Source of the DNA: CAVRQM01 sp965246915
Lineage (GTDB): Bacteria; Pseudomonadota; Alphaproteobacteria; Acetobacterales; Acetobacteraceae
Length of the DNA stretch: 64,000 nucleotides
Assembly (NCBI GenBank): GCA_965246915.1
Contig: CBDFGB010000015.1
Coordinates: 1 to 64,000 of the forward strand
Direction of reading: 5' to 3'
Part shown: positions 9,683 to 17,764 of the stretch, piece by piece
Position numbering within the stretch: position 1 is the stretch's first letter
Layout of the letters: the number at the start of each line of letters is the position of its first letter
Position numbers and translations under genes: made by a program
Notes under the pieces: model-generated
What the model saw: only the letters and a program-made list of their open reading frames with translations
What the model was told of the DNA's origin: nothing
Database searches by the model: none

Positions 9683-10857
9683 CACTCCGCCGCCTCGGCT
9701 CGGATGAATGTCGCCGCGACGTCCGCGGCCGCAAAATCGAGCCACGGCAGCAACGCCGCGATGTCGGACGTTTCAATCGTCGCGCCGCCCCAGATGCGCA
9801 GGCCCGGCGGCGCGTCGCGATAGCCGGCGACGTCGAACGCGACGCCATGCTTCTCCAGCAGCGATGCGATGGATTTGGCCGCCTCCGCCTGCGCGTCGGC
9901 GGACAGAGCCGCGAACCATGGCGCGACAATTTTGAGGCAGATCGAGGTGCAGGACCGGCTTTGCGGCGTCTCGGCCAGGAATGCCGCCCAATCGCTTCGG
10001 GACACCCAGTCGGCGACGGCGGCGAGGTTGGCCTCGCTGCGGGCGATCAGGCCAGACAGGCCGTGCCCTTCCGCCCAACGCAGACCGTCCAACGCGTCCT
10101 CGACGCACAGCATGGACGGGGTATTGATCGTCTCGCCTTTGAAAATTCCCTCGATCAGTTTGCCGCCCGAGGTCAGGCGGAAGATCTTCGGCAGCGGCCA
10201 GGCCGGCGTGTGGGTCAGCAGGCGCTCCACCGCGCGGGGCGACAGGGCGAGCATGCCGTGCGCCGCCTCGCCGCCCAGCACTTTCTGCCACGACCACGTC
10301 ACGACATCGAGTTTTTGCCAGGGCAGATCCATGGCGAAGGCGGCGCTGGTCGCGTCGCACAGCACCAATCCCTCCCGGTCGTCGGCGATGAACCCGCCGC
10401 CGGCCGGCAGGCGGACGCCGCTGGTGGTGCCGTTCCAGGTCAGCACCAGGTCGCGTGCGGGATCGACGGCGCCGAGGTCGGGCAGCGCGCCGTAGGGGGC
10501 GGCCAGAACCCGATGCTCAACCCTCAGTTGCTTCGCGACGTCGGTCGCCCAGCCGTCGGAGAAACTTTCGAATGACAGCACGTCCACGGGACGCGCCCCG
10601 AGCAGCGTCCACATCGCCATCTCGAACGCGCCCGTGTCGGAGCCGGGCACGATCCCAAGGCGCCAGTCCGCCGGCATGCCGAGCAGAACGCGGCTACGTT
10701 CAATCACCTCGGCCAGCCGCGCCTTTGGCTCCTTCGCGCGATGGCTGCGAGCGAGCGTAGCACCCTGCAAAGCGCCGAGCGAGAAGCCGGGGCGTTTTGC
10801 GCAAGGGCCGGACGAGAAATTGGGGTTTTGCGGACGGATGTCCGGCGTGGTGCGCAT
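9682..10857 (-). CDS. serC: Phosphoserine aminotransferase
   Basis: A 391-residue PLP enzyme that makes 3-phosphoserine from 3-phosphohydroxypyruvate and glutamate, the second step of serine synthesis. It belongs to the alphaproteobacterial-type SerC group (NPNFSSGPCAKRPG N-terminus). The PLP Lys is K192 in WSWQKVLGGEAAHG, preceded by CDATSAAF with the PLP-binding Asp. A strong ribosome site (AAGGGAGGT) lies upstream of ATG 10857 and is partly enclosed in a predicted leader hairpin. It is the first gene of the serC-serA operon. Confidence 0.95.
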   Translation of the reverse strand: MRTTPDIRPQNPNFSSGPCAKRPGFSLGALQGATLARSHRAKEPKARLAEVIERSRVLLGMPADWRLGIVPGSDTGAFEMAMWTLLGARPVDVLSFESFSDGWATDVAKQLRVEHRVLAAPYGALPDLGAVDPARDLVLTWNGTTSGVRLPAGGGFIADDREGLVLCDATSAAFAMDLPWQKLDVVTWSWQKVLGGEAAHGMLALSPRAVERLLTHTPAWPLPKIFRLTSGGKLIEGIFKGETINTPSMLCVEDALDGLRWAEGHGLSGLIARSEANLAAVADWVSRSDWAAFLAETPQSRSCTSICLKIVAPWFAALSADAQAEAAKSIASLLEKHGVAFDVAGYRDAPPGLRIWGGATIETSDIAALLPWLDFAAADVAATFIRAEAAE

Positions 10858-10865
10858 CGCGCGAC

Positions 10866-10902
10866 CTCCCTTACAGAAGGAAAGCGTCCCGGTGGGGGGA
10901 CG
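10866..10902 (-). ncRNA. Candidate serC-motif leader RNA
   Basis: On the minus strand just before serC are two adjacent hairpins. The first has a perfect 6-bp stem, CGTCCC (10902-10897) with GGGACG (10890-10885). The second is CCTT-CTGT-AAGG (10880-10869), whose 3' arm merges into the ribosome site. A conserved structured leader called the serC motif is described upstream of serC in Alphaproteobacteria; position and two-hairpin architecture fit, but I matched it by eye and from memory. Confidence 0.45.
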
Positions 10903-10963
10903 TGGCCCGTCACCGAACTACCCCCTCGTTGCAGCCGGCGCAAGCGGAATGCAAAGTGTGGCC

Positions 10964-11836
10964 ATGGATGAGCACACGATCGGCATCGATGGGCTTTCCG
11001 CCACGATCAAGGCGGCGGGGGCGGAATTGTGTTCCCTGATCGGCTCTGATGGCGCGGAATATCTGTGGCAAGCGGGGCCGGCTTGGCCGCGCCACGCGCC
11101 GGTGCTGTTCCCGATCGTCGGCCGCCTGAAGGGCGACACGTTGCGGCACAACGGGCGGGCGTATCGCCTGACGCAGCACGGGTTCGCGCGTGACCAAAAC
11201 TTTCAATGGATGGAGCGGACGCGGACCCACGCGCTGCTGGAGTTGATCGACAACGGGCCGATCCGAGAGATGTATCCATTCCCGTTCCACCTCGAACTTT
11301 CGTACGAGACGGAGGGCGAATCGCTGACGCAGACGTTTTCGGTGACCAACACCGGATATGCGCCAATGCCCGCCTCGTTCGGCGCCCATCCGGCGTTCGT
11401 CTGGCCGCTGCGGCCGAACCTGTCAAAGGACAGCCATACACTGACCTTCAGCGCGGACGAGACAGCGCCGATCCGTCGCGTGGCGGGCGGGCTGATGCTG
11501 GCGGAACCGGCGAAAAACCCGATTGAGGGGCGGGTGCTGCGGCTGGACGAGGCTTTGTTCGCGAACGACGCGCTGATCCTGGAGCACCCGTCCAGCACGT
11601 CCGTGCGCTATAGCGCGCCCGGCGGCCCGTCGATCATTGTTGCGTGGCAGGGGATGCCGCAACTCGGGATCTGGACGAAGCCGGCCGATTTCCTGTGCAT
11701 CGAGCCGTGGCGCGGGTTCGCCAGCCCAGAGGATTTCGACGGCGAGTTTTCGGAGAAACCCGGGGTGACGCTCATCGATCCCGGGCAGACGATCTCTGGC
11801 TCGCTCGTCATCACGATCTCATCAAATCCTGATTGA
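10964..11836 (+). CDS. Aldose 1-epimerase family protein (LacX-like)
   Basis: A 290-residue galactose-mutarotase-fold protein. Family marks include PRHAPVLFPIVGRLKGDTLRH near residue 45, LTQHGFARDQNF carrying the conserved catalytic-type His-Gly-Phe-Ala-Arg, FGAHPAFVWP with the second His, and FLCIEPWRGFASPED near the C-terminus with the Glu. Relatives interconvert alpha and beta anomers of hexoses or hexose 6-phosphates; the exact sugar is unknown. The start is ATG 10964; ATG 10949 in the same frame is an alternative and neither has a strong ribosome site. It is divergent from serC across a gap of about 106 bases. Confidence 0.85.
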   Translation: MDEHTIGIDGLSATIKAAGAELCSLIGSDGAEYLWQAGPAWPRHAPVLFPIVGRLKGDTLRHNGRAYRLTQHGFARDQNFQWMERTRTHALLELIDNGPIREMYPFPFHLELSYETEGESLTQTFSVTNTGYAPMPASFGAHPAFVWPLRPNLSKDSHTLTFSADETAPIRRVAGGLMLAEPAKNPIEGRVLRLDEALFANDALILEHPSSTSVRYSAPGGPSIIVAWQGMPQLGIWTKPADFLCIEPWRGFASPEDFDGEFSEKPGVTLIDPGQTISGSLVITISSNPD

Positions 11837-11886
11837 CGACCGGCTTCGGCTCTCCCATCTTCAGGGAGGCCAAGGAGGGCCGGGGC

Positions 11887-12222
11887 ATGACACGCTACAC
11901 CATCAACATCGGCGACGAGTTCCCGCTGAACGACGAACGGCCCGGGGCGAACGCGCGGCGCTGGCATTTCGGGCTGCGGGCGCTGTTCGCGCTGTCCATC
12001 GCCGCCATCATCTTCACCCATCCGTTCCAGGCCGCGGTGCTGCTGGGCCTGGCGCTGCTGGTCCGCCGGAGCCGCTTGTTCGAGGACGCGCGCAACCGCT
12101 GGCGGCATGGGGCCGCGATGCGGCGCGAGGCGTGGCGGCAGCACGGCTGCAACGGCAACTGGCGCGATCAGCGGCCGCAGCCTCAAGACGAGAAGCGCGA
12201 CCGGTACAAGGCGTTCGTTTGA
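11887..12222 (+). CDS. Small membrane protein, unknown function
   Basis: A 111-residue protein preceded by a purine-rich GGAGGCCAAGGAGGG ribosome site. The N-terminal 27 residues are soluble, two hydrophobic stretches (about 30-44 and 47-58: LFALSIAAIIFTH and AAVLLGLALLV) could form a hairpin in the membrane, and the C-terminal 50 residues are Arg/Gln-rich and probably cytoplasmic. I do not recognise a family. The downstream ribbon-helix-helix gene begins 14 bases after the stop, so the two are probably co-transcribed. Confidence 0.7.
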   Translation: MTRYTINIGDEFPLNDERPGANARRWHFGLRALFALSIAAIIFTHPFQAAVLLGLALLVRRSRLFEDARNRWRHGAAMRREAWRQHGCNGNWRDQRPQPQDEKRDRYKAFV

Positions 12223-12236
12223 AGGGGTGCGGTCCG

Positions 12237-12464
12237 ATGGCGGGCGTCGCCCGCGGCACCACCCGCGTCCAACTGGAGATGCCGCCGCAGGCGATGGAGC
12301 GCCTGCAGCGGCTGAAGGACAAGACCGAAGCGGCGAGTTACGCGGAAGTCCTGCGCAACGCGCTGCGGCTGTATGAGGCGCTGATCGGCGAGGCGGAGCG
12401 CGGCAACGAATTGTCGCTGCGTTCCGCGGACGGGACGATCACGCCCTATCGCATCTTCGTCTGA
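12237..12464 (+). CDS. Small ribbon-helix-helix-like protein
   Basis: A 75-residue protein with the pattern of a short basic beta strand (TTRVQLEMPPQAMERLQRLKD) followed by two helices (ASYAEVLRNALRLYEALIGEA), typical of CopG/MetJ-Arc-fold DNA-binding proteins that repress as dimers. ATG 12237 follows a GAAGGGG ribosome site. No toxin-like partner is adjacent; the upstream neighbour is a small membrane protein. Its 3' end overlaps the 3' end of the convergent atzF gene by 19 bases. The regulatory target is unknown. Confidence 0.7.
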   Translation: MAGVARGTTRVQLEMPPQAMERLQRLKDKTEAASYAEVLRNALRLYEALIGEAERGNELSLRSADGTITPYRIFV

Positions 12465-14227
12465 TAGGCCCGCCAGCCGCCGTATCTGGTGATGTCGGGA
12501 GCGCCGGCGGTCGCGGCGGCCTCGGCGACGAATCCGAGGCAGGGGCCGGTGTTAAGCTGGACCGTTCCGAAGCCGAGCGGCGAGGGGACTTTTTCGAGCA
12601 GCGGTCCTATGGCGGAGGCGGGGAGCGCCCAGATTTCGCCGGCAATGGCCGCGCCCTCTCCCCGGCCCTCTCCCGCAAGCGGGAGAGGGGGCGTTAAGGC
12701 GCTGTCCTGCTCCCTCTCCCGTCTTCGGGAGAGGGCCTGTCCTACCCGCACCAACCCCGGCCTCGCCCCCAGCGCGAACAGCCGGTATTCCGCAACGGTG
12801 GTGGCCTCGCGCACGAACCGGCCGCCGAGCTCGGTGATCTGCCCATTCAGCGGCAATCCCGACATGTGCGCGCCGATGCAGAACAGCCCAGTCTCACCGC
12901 CGTAGATCGCATCCGGCTCGGCGGTCGCCGGCAACGCGCGCGACGTCGCTCCGACCCGATCGACGCGGGCGCGGTGGATCACGTCCGCAATTGCGGCGAT
13001 GCGCCCCTCCGACCAGGCCGGTCCGACCACCGTGACGCCGACCGGCAAGCCGTCGCGGGAAAACCCGGCCGGGACGGCGATCGCGGCAAGGTCGCAGAGG
13101 TTCACGAAATTCGTATACGTCCCGAGACGGCTATTCGGCCCGATCGGATCGGCCGCCAGCTCGGCGAGCGTCGGCGTGAACGGCGCGGTCGGCAGCAGGA
13201 GCGCGTCGAATTTGCCGAACATGTCCGAAGCGATCCGCCGCGCCTTCGCCAGTGCATCAAAAGCGTCGAACGCATCGACCGTCAGCCGCGACAGCCCGCC
13301 CTCGATGATCGTGCGCGTCACCGGGAATAGGTCTGTGCCCGCGCACAGCACATGCCGCAGCGCGCTCGTGCGCTCAGCGACCCATGGACCGTCGTAAAGC
13401 AGGCGAGCGACGGCCAGGAACGGCGCGATGTCGATTGTCTCCGCGCCGAACCGCGCGGCGGTTTCGGCATAGAGCCGGGCCACCTCTGGGTCGCATCCCG
13501 CCGGGTCGATGCAGGCGATGCGCGACGCAGGCGGCAGGGCGGCGCGGCGAAGATGCGCGAAGGGGGCCGCGCGCGAATAGGGATCCGATGCCTCGTATCC
13601 GCCGATGACGCGCGCGACGGAAAGCGCCCGGCCGACGCTTCCGGCAAAGATCGAAATGGTGTCGATCGAGCGGCAGGCCGGAACCATCCCGGTCGAGGGG
13701 ACGCTGCCGACCGTTGGTTTCAGCCCGACGATGTTGCCGAACATCGCCGGAACCCGCCCGGAGCCAGCCGTATCGGTGCCGAGCGCAACCTCGACGATCC
13801 CCGCCGCCACCGCCGTCGCCGAGCCGGACGACGACCCTCCCGGCACGCGCGAAGGATCGAACACGTTGCGAGGGACGCCGTAAGGGCTGCGCACTCCGAC
13901 CAGGCCAGTCGCGAATTGATCGAGGTTCGTCTTGCCGAGGATGATTGCGCCCGCGTCGAGCAGGCGTTGCACGGCCGTGGCGTTACGTTCCGGCATGTAG
14001 GAGAATCCCGGACACGCCGCCGTCGTCGGCATTCCGGCGACGTCGATGTTGTCTTTGATCGCGACGGTCACGCCGTAAAGCGGCCGGTCGCGCGCGCCCT
14101 CCGCCTCCAGCGCGCGGGCGCGCCCCAGAATGCCCCTGTCGGGCGCACGAAAAATCCACATGGCGGGGTCGGCGTGCGCGAGATCGGCGGCGATCGCCGC
14201 CTCCGCCGCCTCGACGGGAGACATCAT
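12446..14227 (-). CDS. atzF: Allophanate hydrolase, with a palindromic repeat inserted in frame
   Basis: A 593-residue amidase-signature enzyme that hydrolyses allophanate to ammonia and CO2, the last step of biuret, cyanurate and related nitrogen pathways. The Ser-cisSer-Lys triad is K58 (VAIKDN), S132 (GGSSSGS) and S156 (DTAGSGR), with the spacing of AtzF. A second, C-terminal domain contains IYGGETGLFCIGAHMSG and a final PLGFGTVQL segment. Between about residues 497 and 525 lies a foreign-looking Arg/Gly/Glu/Pro stretch (PLPLAGEGRGEG) encoded by the palindromic repeat at 12654-12735; the reading frame is kept. ATG 14227 overlaps the stop of the upstream ABC ATPase as ATGA. It is the last gene of the operon beginning at 20025. 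Activity is likely if the insertion is a surface loop. Confidence 0.92.
   Translation of the reverse strand: MMSPVEAAEAAIAADLAHADPAMWIFRAPDRGILGRARALEAEGARDRPLYGVTVAIKDNIDVAGMPTTAACPGFSYMPERNATAVQRLLDAGAIILGKTNLDQFATGLVGVRSPYGVPRNVFDPSRVPGGSSSGSATAVAAGIVEVALGTDTAGSGRVPAMFGNIVGLKPTVGSVPSTGMVPACRSIDTISIFAGSVGRALSVARVIGGYEASDPYSRAAPFAHLRRAALPPASRIACIDPAGCDPEVARLYAETAARFGAETIDIAPFLAVARLLYDGPWVAERTSALRHVLCAGTDLFPVTRTIIEGGLSRLTVDAFDAFDALAKARRIASDMFGKFDALLLPTAPFTPTLAELAADPIGPNSRLGTYTNFVNLCDLAAIAVPAGFSRDGLPVGVTVVGPAWSEGRIAAIADVIHRARVDRVGATSRALPATAEPDAIYGGETGLFCIGAHMSGLPLNGQITELGGRFVREATTVAEYRLFALGARPGLVRVGQALSRRREREQDSALTPPLPLAGEGRGEGAAIAGEIWALPASAIGPLLEKVPSPLGFGTVQLNTGPCLGFVAEAAATAGAPDITRYGGWRAYQTKMR
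12654..12735. repeat. Palindromic repeat, copy 1, inside atzF
   Basis: Two hairpins lie back to back. The first is an 11-bp perfect stem, CCCTCTCCCGC with GCGGGAGAGGG, at 12666-12689 with an AA centre. The second is a 10-bp stem, CCCTCTCCCG with CGGGAGAGGG, at 12712-12735 with a TCTT loop. The 42 bases at 12654-12695 match the reverse complement of 16455-16496 at 41 positions. Such REP-like elements usually sit between genes; this one is inside a coding region. Confidence 0.85.
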
Positions 14228-15732
14228 GCTCCGAGCATATGCGCGCCCAAGGTCTTCGCGTCCGCCCCCTCGCAGGGTGTCTCGTGCACGATCCGGCCTT
14301 CCCGCATGACCACGATCCGGTCGGCTAGTTCGAGAATCTCGTCCAGGTCCTCCGACACCAAAAGCACTGCCGTCCCTGCGTTTCGAGCGGCCATGATGCG
14401 GGCGCGTACCTCAGCCACCGCTTTGACGTCTAGGCCGAAACACGGGTTGGCGACGATCAGCAACGCCACGTCGCCATCCAATTCGCGCGCCAGTACGCAG
14501 CGCTGCACGTTGCCGCCCGACAGCACGCCGATCGGCGCGTCCGGCGAAGGCGCCCGCACGCCGTAGCCGGCGATCATTCGGCGCGCCCGAGCCGCCATGC
14601 CGCGCCGGTCGAGCCAGCCCCGCCGCGCCCCGCTCGGCGCACGGTCGAACGCACGAAAGTTTAGATTGTCGGTCACGCTCATGCGCGGCACGCAGCCGTT
14701 GCGCAGCGGCTCCTCTGGCAGCACCCGCACGCTCAACACCTGCGATTCGTCGCGACCGGCGTTGTAGCTTTCGCCGCTGACCAGGATCTCGCCGGCGTCG
14801 CGCGGACGCTGACCTCCGAGCACTTCGACCAGATCCTTCTGGCCGTTGCCGGACACGCCGGCAACGCCCACGATCTCATGCGCGCGCACCAGCAACTGCT
14901 TCACGTCGAGCCCGGGCCGGCCAAGCTCGCCCTCTGTCGTCAGGTTCTTCACGAGCAGGCGCGGTTCGGCCTCCGCGACGCCGCGCCGTTCCGGGCGGGA
15001 CGGCGCGTGCGGTTCGCCGATCATCAGCGATGTCATGTCGTTGGCGGATAGATCCCGCGTGGCACCGCCGCCTACCGCACGGCCACGCCGCAACACCGTG
15101 ACTTCATCGGTGAACTTCGCGACCTCGCGCAGCTTGTGGGTGATGATGACGATAGTGACTTGCCCCGCATGCGCGAGACTGTGCATCACACCAAGCATTT
15201 CCTCCGCTTCGCGCGGCGTCAGGACGGAGGTCGGCTCGTCCAGCACCAGGAATTTTCGTTGCAGATAGAGCTGCCTGAGAATCTCGGTCTTCTGGCGCTC
15301 GCCCGCCGCGAGGCCACCCACCGACGCGTTCAGTGGAATTCGGAACGGCATCCGCGCCATGAAGGCGTCAAGGTCGGCGCGCTCGCGGCCCCAATCGATG
15401 ATGGTCGGAATCTTGGCGCGCGACATGACGAGGTTTTCTGCGACCGTCATCGAGGGCACGAGCGTGAAATGCTGGTAGACCATCCCGAGGCCGAGCGCGC
15501 CCGCATCGGCCGGACGGGCGATCGTCGCCTCCCGGCCATCGACCAGGAACGCACCTTCGTCGGCGCGGTAGTAGCCCAACAGGCATTTCACCAGCGTCGA
15601 CTTGCCCGCGCCGTTCTCGCCCAGCAGCCCGTGGACGGTCGCGGGTGCCACCCTCAGCGACACGTCACCCAGAGCCGTGAATGGACCGAACCGTTTCGTA
15701 ACGCCCACCGCCTCGACGCCGATCGCGCTCAT
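14224..15732 (-). CDS. ABC transporter ATP-binding protein, nucleoside/BMP type (two ATPase domains)
   Basis: A 502-residue duplicated ATPase in the style of nucleoside and sugar importers. The first domain has Walker A GENGAGKST, an LSG-like region altered to GGLAAGERQ, and Walker B LVLDEPTSVL. The second has the degenerate VSGNGQKDL P-loop usual for the second half of this family, IGVLSGGNVQRCVLAREL as signature, and LLIVANPCFGLD as Walker B. It would power the two permeases encoded upstream. ATG 15732 overlaps the biuret hydrolase stop and its own stop overlaps the atzF start, so all three are translationally coupled. Confidence 0.92.
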   Translation of the reverse strand: MSAIGVEAVGVTKRFGPFTALGDVSLRVAPATVHGLLGENGAGKSTLVKCLLGYYRADEGAFLVDGREATIARPADAGALGLGMVYQHFTLVPSMTVAENLVMSRAKIPTIIDWGRERADLDAFMARMPFRIPLNASVGGLAAGERQKTEILRQLYLQRKFLVLDEPTSVLTPREAEEMLGVMHSLAHAGQVTIVIITHKLREVAKFTDEVTVLRRGRAVGGGATRDLSANDMTSLMIGEPHAPSRPERRGVAEAEPRLLVKNLTTEGELGRPGLDVKQLLVRAHEIVGVAGVSGNGQKDLVEVLGGQRPRDAGEILVSGESYNAGRDESQVLSVRVLPEEPLRNGCVPRMSVTDNLNFRAFDRAPSGARRGWLDRRGMAARARRMIAGYGVRAPSPDAPIGVLSGGNVQRCVLARELDGDVALLIVANPCFGLDVKAVAEVRARIMAARNAGTAVLLVSEDLDEILELADRIVVMREGRIVHETPCEGADAKTLGAHMLGA

Positions 15733-16394
15733 AGGACGGCCAGGATCGCGGCGCTGTCGGCCACGGCGCCAAACACCCCGCCTTGCATCGTGACCATCTT
15801 GATCGCCGCGACATGGTTGCCGTGATCGGTCGCGGCGCAACCGTCGGTCACCAGCAGACACTCGAATCCGCGGTCGTTCGCTTCGCGCATCGTGGTGTGG
15901 ACGCACACGTCGGTGGTGATGCCTGTCAGGATCAGGTTGCGGATGCCCCGCGTGCGAAGGATGAGTTCCAGGTCGGTGGCGCAGAAGCTGCCCTTGCCGG
16001 GCTTGTCGATCACGATCTCCCCGGGCACGGGGGCGAGTTCCGGGATGATCTCCCAGCCGCATTCGCCGCGCACCAGCACCTTCCCGCACGGGCCGGGATC
16101 GCCAATCCCCGCGCCAATCTTGCGCGACCGCCAGCGTTTGTTGTCGGGCAGGTCCGACAGGTCGGGGCGATGTCCCTCGCGTGTGTGGATGACGTGGTAG
16201 CCGCCGGCACGAACTTTTTCGAGCAAAGCGCCGATTGGCTTGATGGGCGCGCGAGTGAGCGAAATGTCGTAGCCCATGGCGTCCACATAGCCGCCGACGC
16301 CGCAGAAATCGGTCTGCATGTCGATGACAACGAGCGCTGTGTTGTCCGGCCGCAGGTCTCCGTCGTATGGCCAAGAATAGGATTCGGAGATCAT
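15729..16394 (-). CDS. biuH: Biuret hydrolase (isochorismatase-like cysteine hydrolase)
   Basis: A 221-residue cysteine hydrolase. The family triad is Asp25 (LVVIDMQTDF), Lys131 (DKPGKGSF) and Cys164 (TTDVCVHTT). Recalled numbering of the characterised Rhizobium leguminosarum biuret hydrolase (Asp36, Lys142, Cys175) has the same spacing with an offset of 11, and the residue equivalent to its biuret-specifying Gln215 is Gln204 here (VTMQGGVFG). The reaction is biuret to allophanate plus ammonia. The allophanate hydrolase encoded two genes downstream completes the pathway. The start is ATG 16394; frame upstream of it is the palindromic repeat. A ureidoacrylate or N-carbamoyl amidase is the alternative. 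Confidence 0.85.
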   Translation of the reverse strand: MISESYSWPYDGDLRPDNTALVVIDMQTDFCGVGGYVDAMGYDISLTRAPIKPIGALLEKVRAGGYHVIHTREGHRPDLSDLPDNKRWRSRKIGAGIGDPGPCGKVLVRGECGWEIIPELAPVPGEIVIDKPGKGSFCATDLELILRTRGIRNLILTGITTDVCVHTTMREANDRGFECLLVTDGCAATDHGNHVAAIKMVTMQGGVFGAVADSAAILAVL

Positions 16395-16500
16395 TCGCTC
16401 GCCACCCTCGCCCGTAAAGCGGGAGAGCGGGCGTCGTCCCGCGGTCCCGGCCTCAACGCCCCCTCTCCCGCTTGCGGGAGACGGCCGGGGAGAGGGTGGC
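16395..16500. repeat. Palindromic repeat, copy 2, between formamidase relic and biuH
   Basis: Bases 16455-16496 match the reverse complement of copy 1 (12654-12695) at 41 of 42 positions, so the copies are inverted relative to each other. The core stem is CTCCCGC (16465-16471) with GCGGGAG (16474-16480). A second, decayed hairpin (CCCGTAAAGCGGG-like, 16410-16425) corresponds to the second hairpin of copy 1. The element replaces the end of the ruined formamidase gene and forms the leader of biuH. Confidence 0.8.
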
Positions 16501-16845
16501 GCAAGGCCGGCAACCCGCATCCCGTGCCATCCGTGACCCGCGCAGAATCCTTCCATGGCAACCTGTACCGCCCCGCCGCCAGATCGTGCATTTACGTATA
16601 CGGGCAATCCGTCGCCCCGCCCGCCACCGCCAAATAGCCGCGATGCCCGAGCCGGTCGATGTTGTTCTCCACACCCCAGTGCACCCCCGCCTCACGCACG
16701 AGATCGGGCCGCAATCCGGCGGTGATGATCTCGTCGGCGCGCCCACTGCTGCCATGGGCGATGATGTTGCCGTCGAGATTGCAGGCCATCGCCAGGCCCA
16801 CGACGACGCCGTTCGGCGACTTTTCAGCCCGCCCAGTCCGTTCAT
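16497..16845 (-). pseudogene. Formamidase (AmiF-type, nitrilase superfamily) remnant
   Basis: Just 1 base after the permease stop, ATG 16845 opens with MNGLGGLK, the hallmark N-terminus of AmiF-type formamidases. A one-base shift near 16820 leads into SPNGVVVGLAM, then the sequence jumps directly to the family's C-terminal region: LDGNIIAHGSSGRADEIITA, RPDLVREAGVHWGVENNI, HRGYLAV and DCPYT, then an in-frame TAA at 16592-16594 followed by MHDLAAGRYRLPW. Roughly 220 codons, including the catalytic Glu-Lys-Cys region, are deleted, and the 3' end runs into the palindromic repeat. Intact enzymes hydrolyse formamide to formate and ammonia. Identification rests on remembered family sequence; it is clearly non-functional. 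Confidence 0.8.
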
Positions 16846-16846
16846 G

Positions 16847-17764
16847 TCAGCGTCCTATCGAAAGCTGGCCCGGCATACCGCGCAACGAACGCCCCGGCCG
16901 CACCGTGGCGATCAGGATGACCAGTGTCACGACATACGGCGCGGCGTAGAATAAGTAATAGCCGGTGGTGACGCCCACCGTCTGCAACGACGGCCCGAGC
17001 GCGCCAGCCGCGCCGAACAGCAGCGAGGCGGCGACACATCCCAGCGGGTTCCACCGCGCGAACACCACCAGTGCGACGGCCATCAGGCCCTGCCCCGACG
17101 ACAGGCTCTCGTTCCAGCTGCCGGGGTAGACCAGGGAGAGGAACGCGCCGCCGATGCCGGCCAGCGCGCTGCCAACCATTGTGGCCAACAGGCGCGTGCG
17201 ATCGATCGGCAATCCCATCGCGCGCGCCGCGTCCTCGCTGTCACCGACGATGCGGATGCGCAGACCGATGCGGGTCGCCCGAAACATCCAATGCATCGCC
17301 ACCGCGACGGCCAGGCCGATGAGGAACAGCGGGCTGACCGACAGCGCGCTTTGCACCTGCGGCACGTCCGACCAGAAGCCGAACCGAATGTTCGGCAGCA
17401 TCGGTGCGGTCGGCTGCACGAACGGCTTGCCGAAGAAGAACGCGATCCCGCTGCCGGCCAGCAGGATCGCTATGCCCATCGCGACGTCGTTAACCCGGGC
17501 CAGACCGCACACCGCGCCGTGCACGCCGCCCAACACCGCGCCCGCGAAGGCGGCCGCCAGAACGCCGAGCCACGGGCTACCGGTCCGGTAGCTCGTGGCG
17601 TAGCCAACCATCGCGCCGAGCACCAACACGCCTTCGTTGCCGAGGTTGATGCGCCCGGACCGTTCGGTCAGGCACTCGCCAAGGCTGACGAACAGGAACG
17701 GCGTGCTGACCCGCAACGAGCCGGCCAGCATGGCGATCAGAACCGTCAGAACGGAATCCGTCAT
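16847..17764 (-). CDS. ABC transporter permease, nucleoside/BMP type (second permease)
   Basis: A 305-residue inner-membrane protein with about eight hydrophobic segments and the family loop GECLTERSGRINLGNEGVLVLGAMV near residues 29-53. The inner part RIVGDSEDAARAMGLP is the cytoplasmic coupling region that contacts the ATPase. It forms the translocation pore with the other permease. ATG 17764 overlaps the upstream permease stop as ATGA. Confidence 0.93.
   Translation of the reverse strand: MTDSVLTVLIAMLAGSLRVSTPFLFVSLGECLTERSGRINLGNEGVLVLGAMVGYATSYRTGSPWLGVLAAAFAGAVLGGVHGAVCGLARVNDVAMGIAILLAGSGIAFFFGKPFVQPTAPMLPNIRFGFWSDVPQVQSALSVSPLFLIGLAVAVAMHWMFRATRIGLRIRIVGDSEDAARAMGLPIDRTRLLATMVGSALAGIGGAFLSLVYPGSWNESLSSGQGLMAVALVVFARWNPLGCVAASLLFGAAGALGPSLQTVGVTTGYYLFYAAPYVVTLVILIATVRPGRSLRGMPGQLSIGR

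Noticed and set aside
8219..9823. 534-codon plus-strand open frame opposite serA
   Set aside because: Antisense shadow of serA, Arg/His-rich with no recognisable motif.
16395..16607. N-terminal extension of biuret hydrolase to 16607
   Set aside because: The extra residues are translated palindromic repeat and formamidase relic; conserved sequence begins at ATG 16394.
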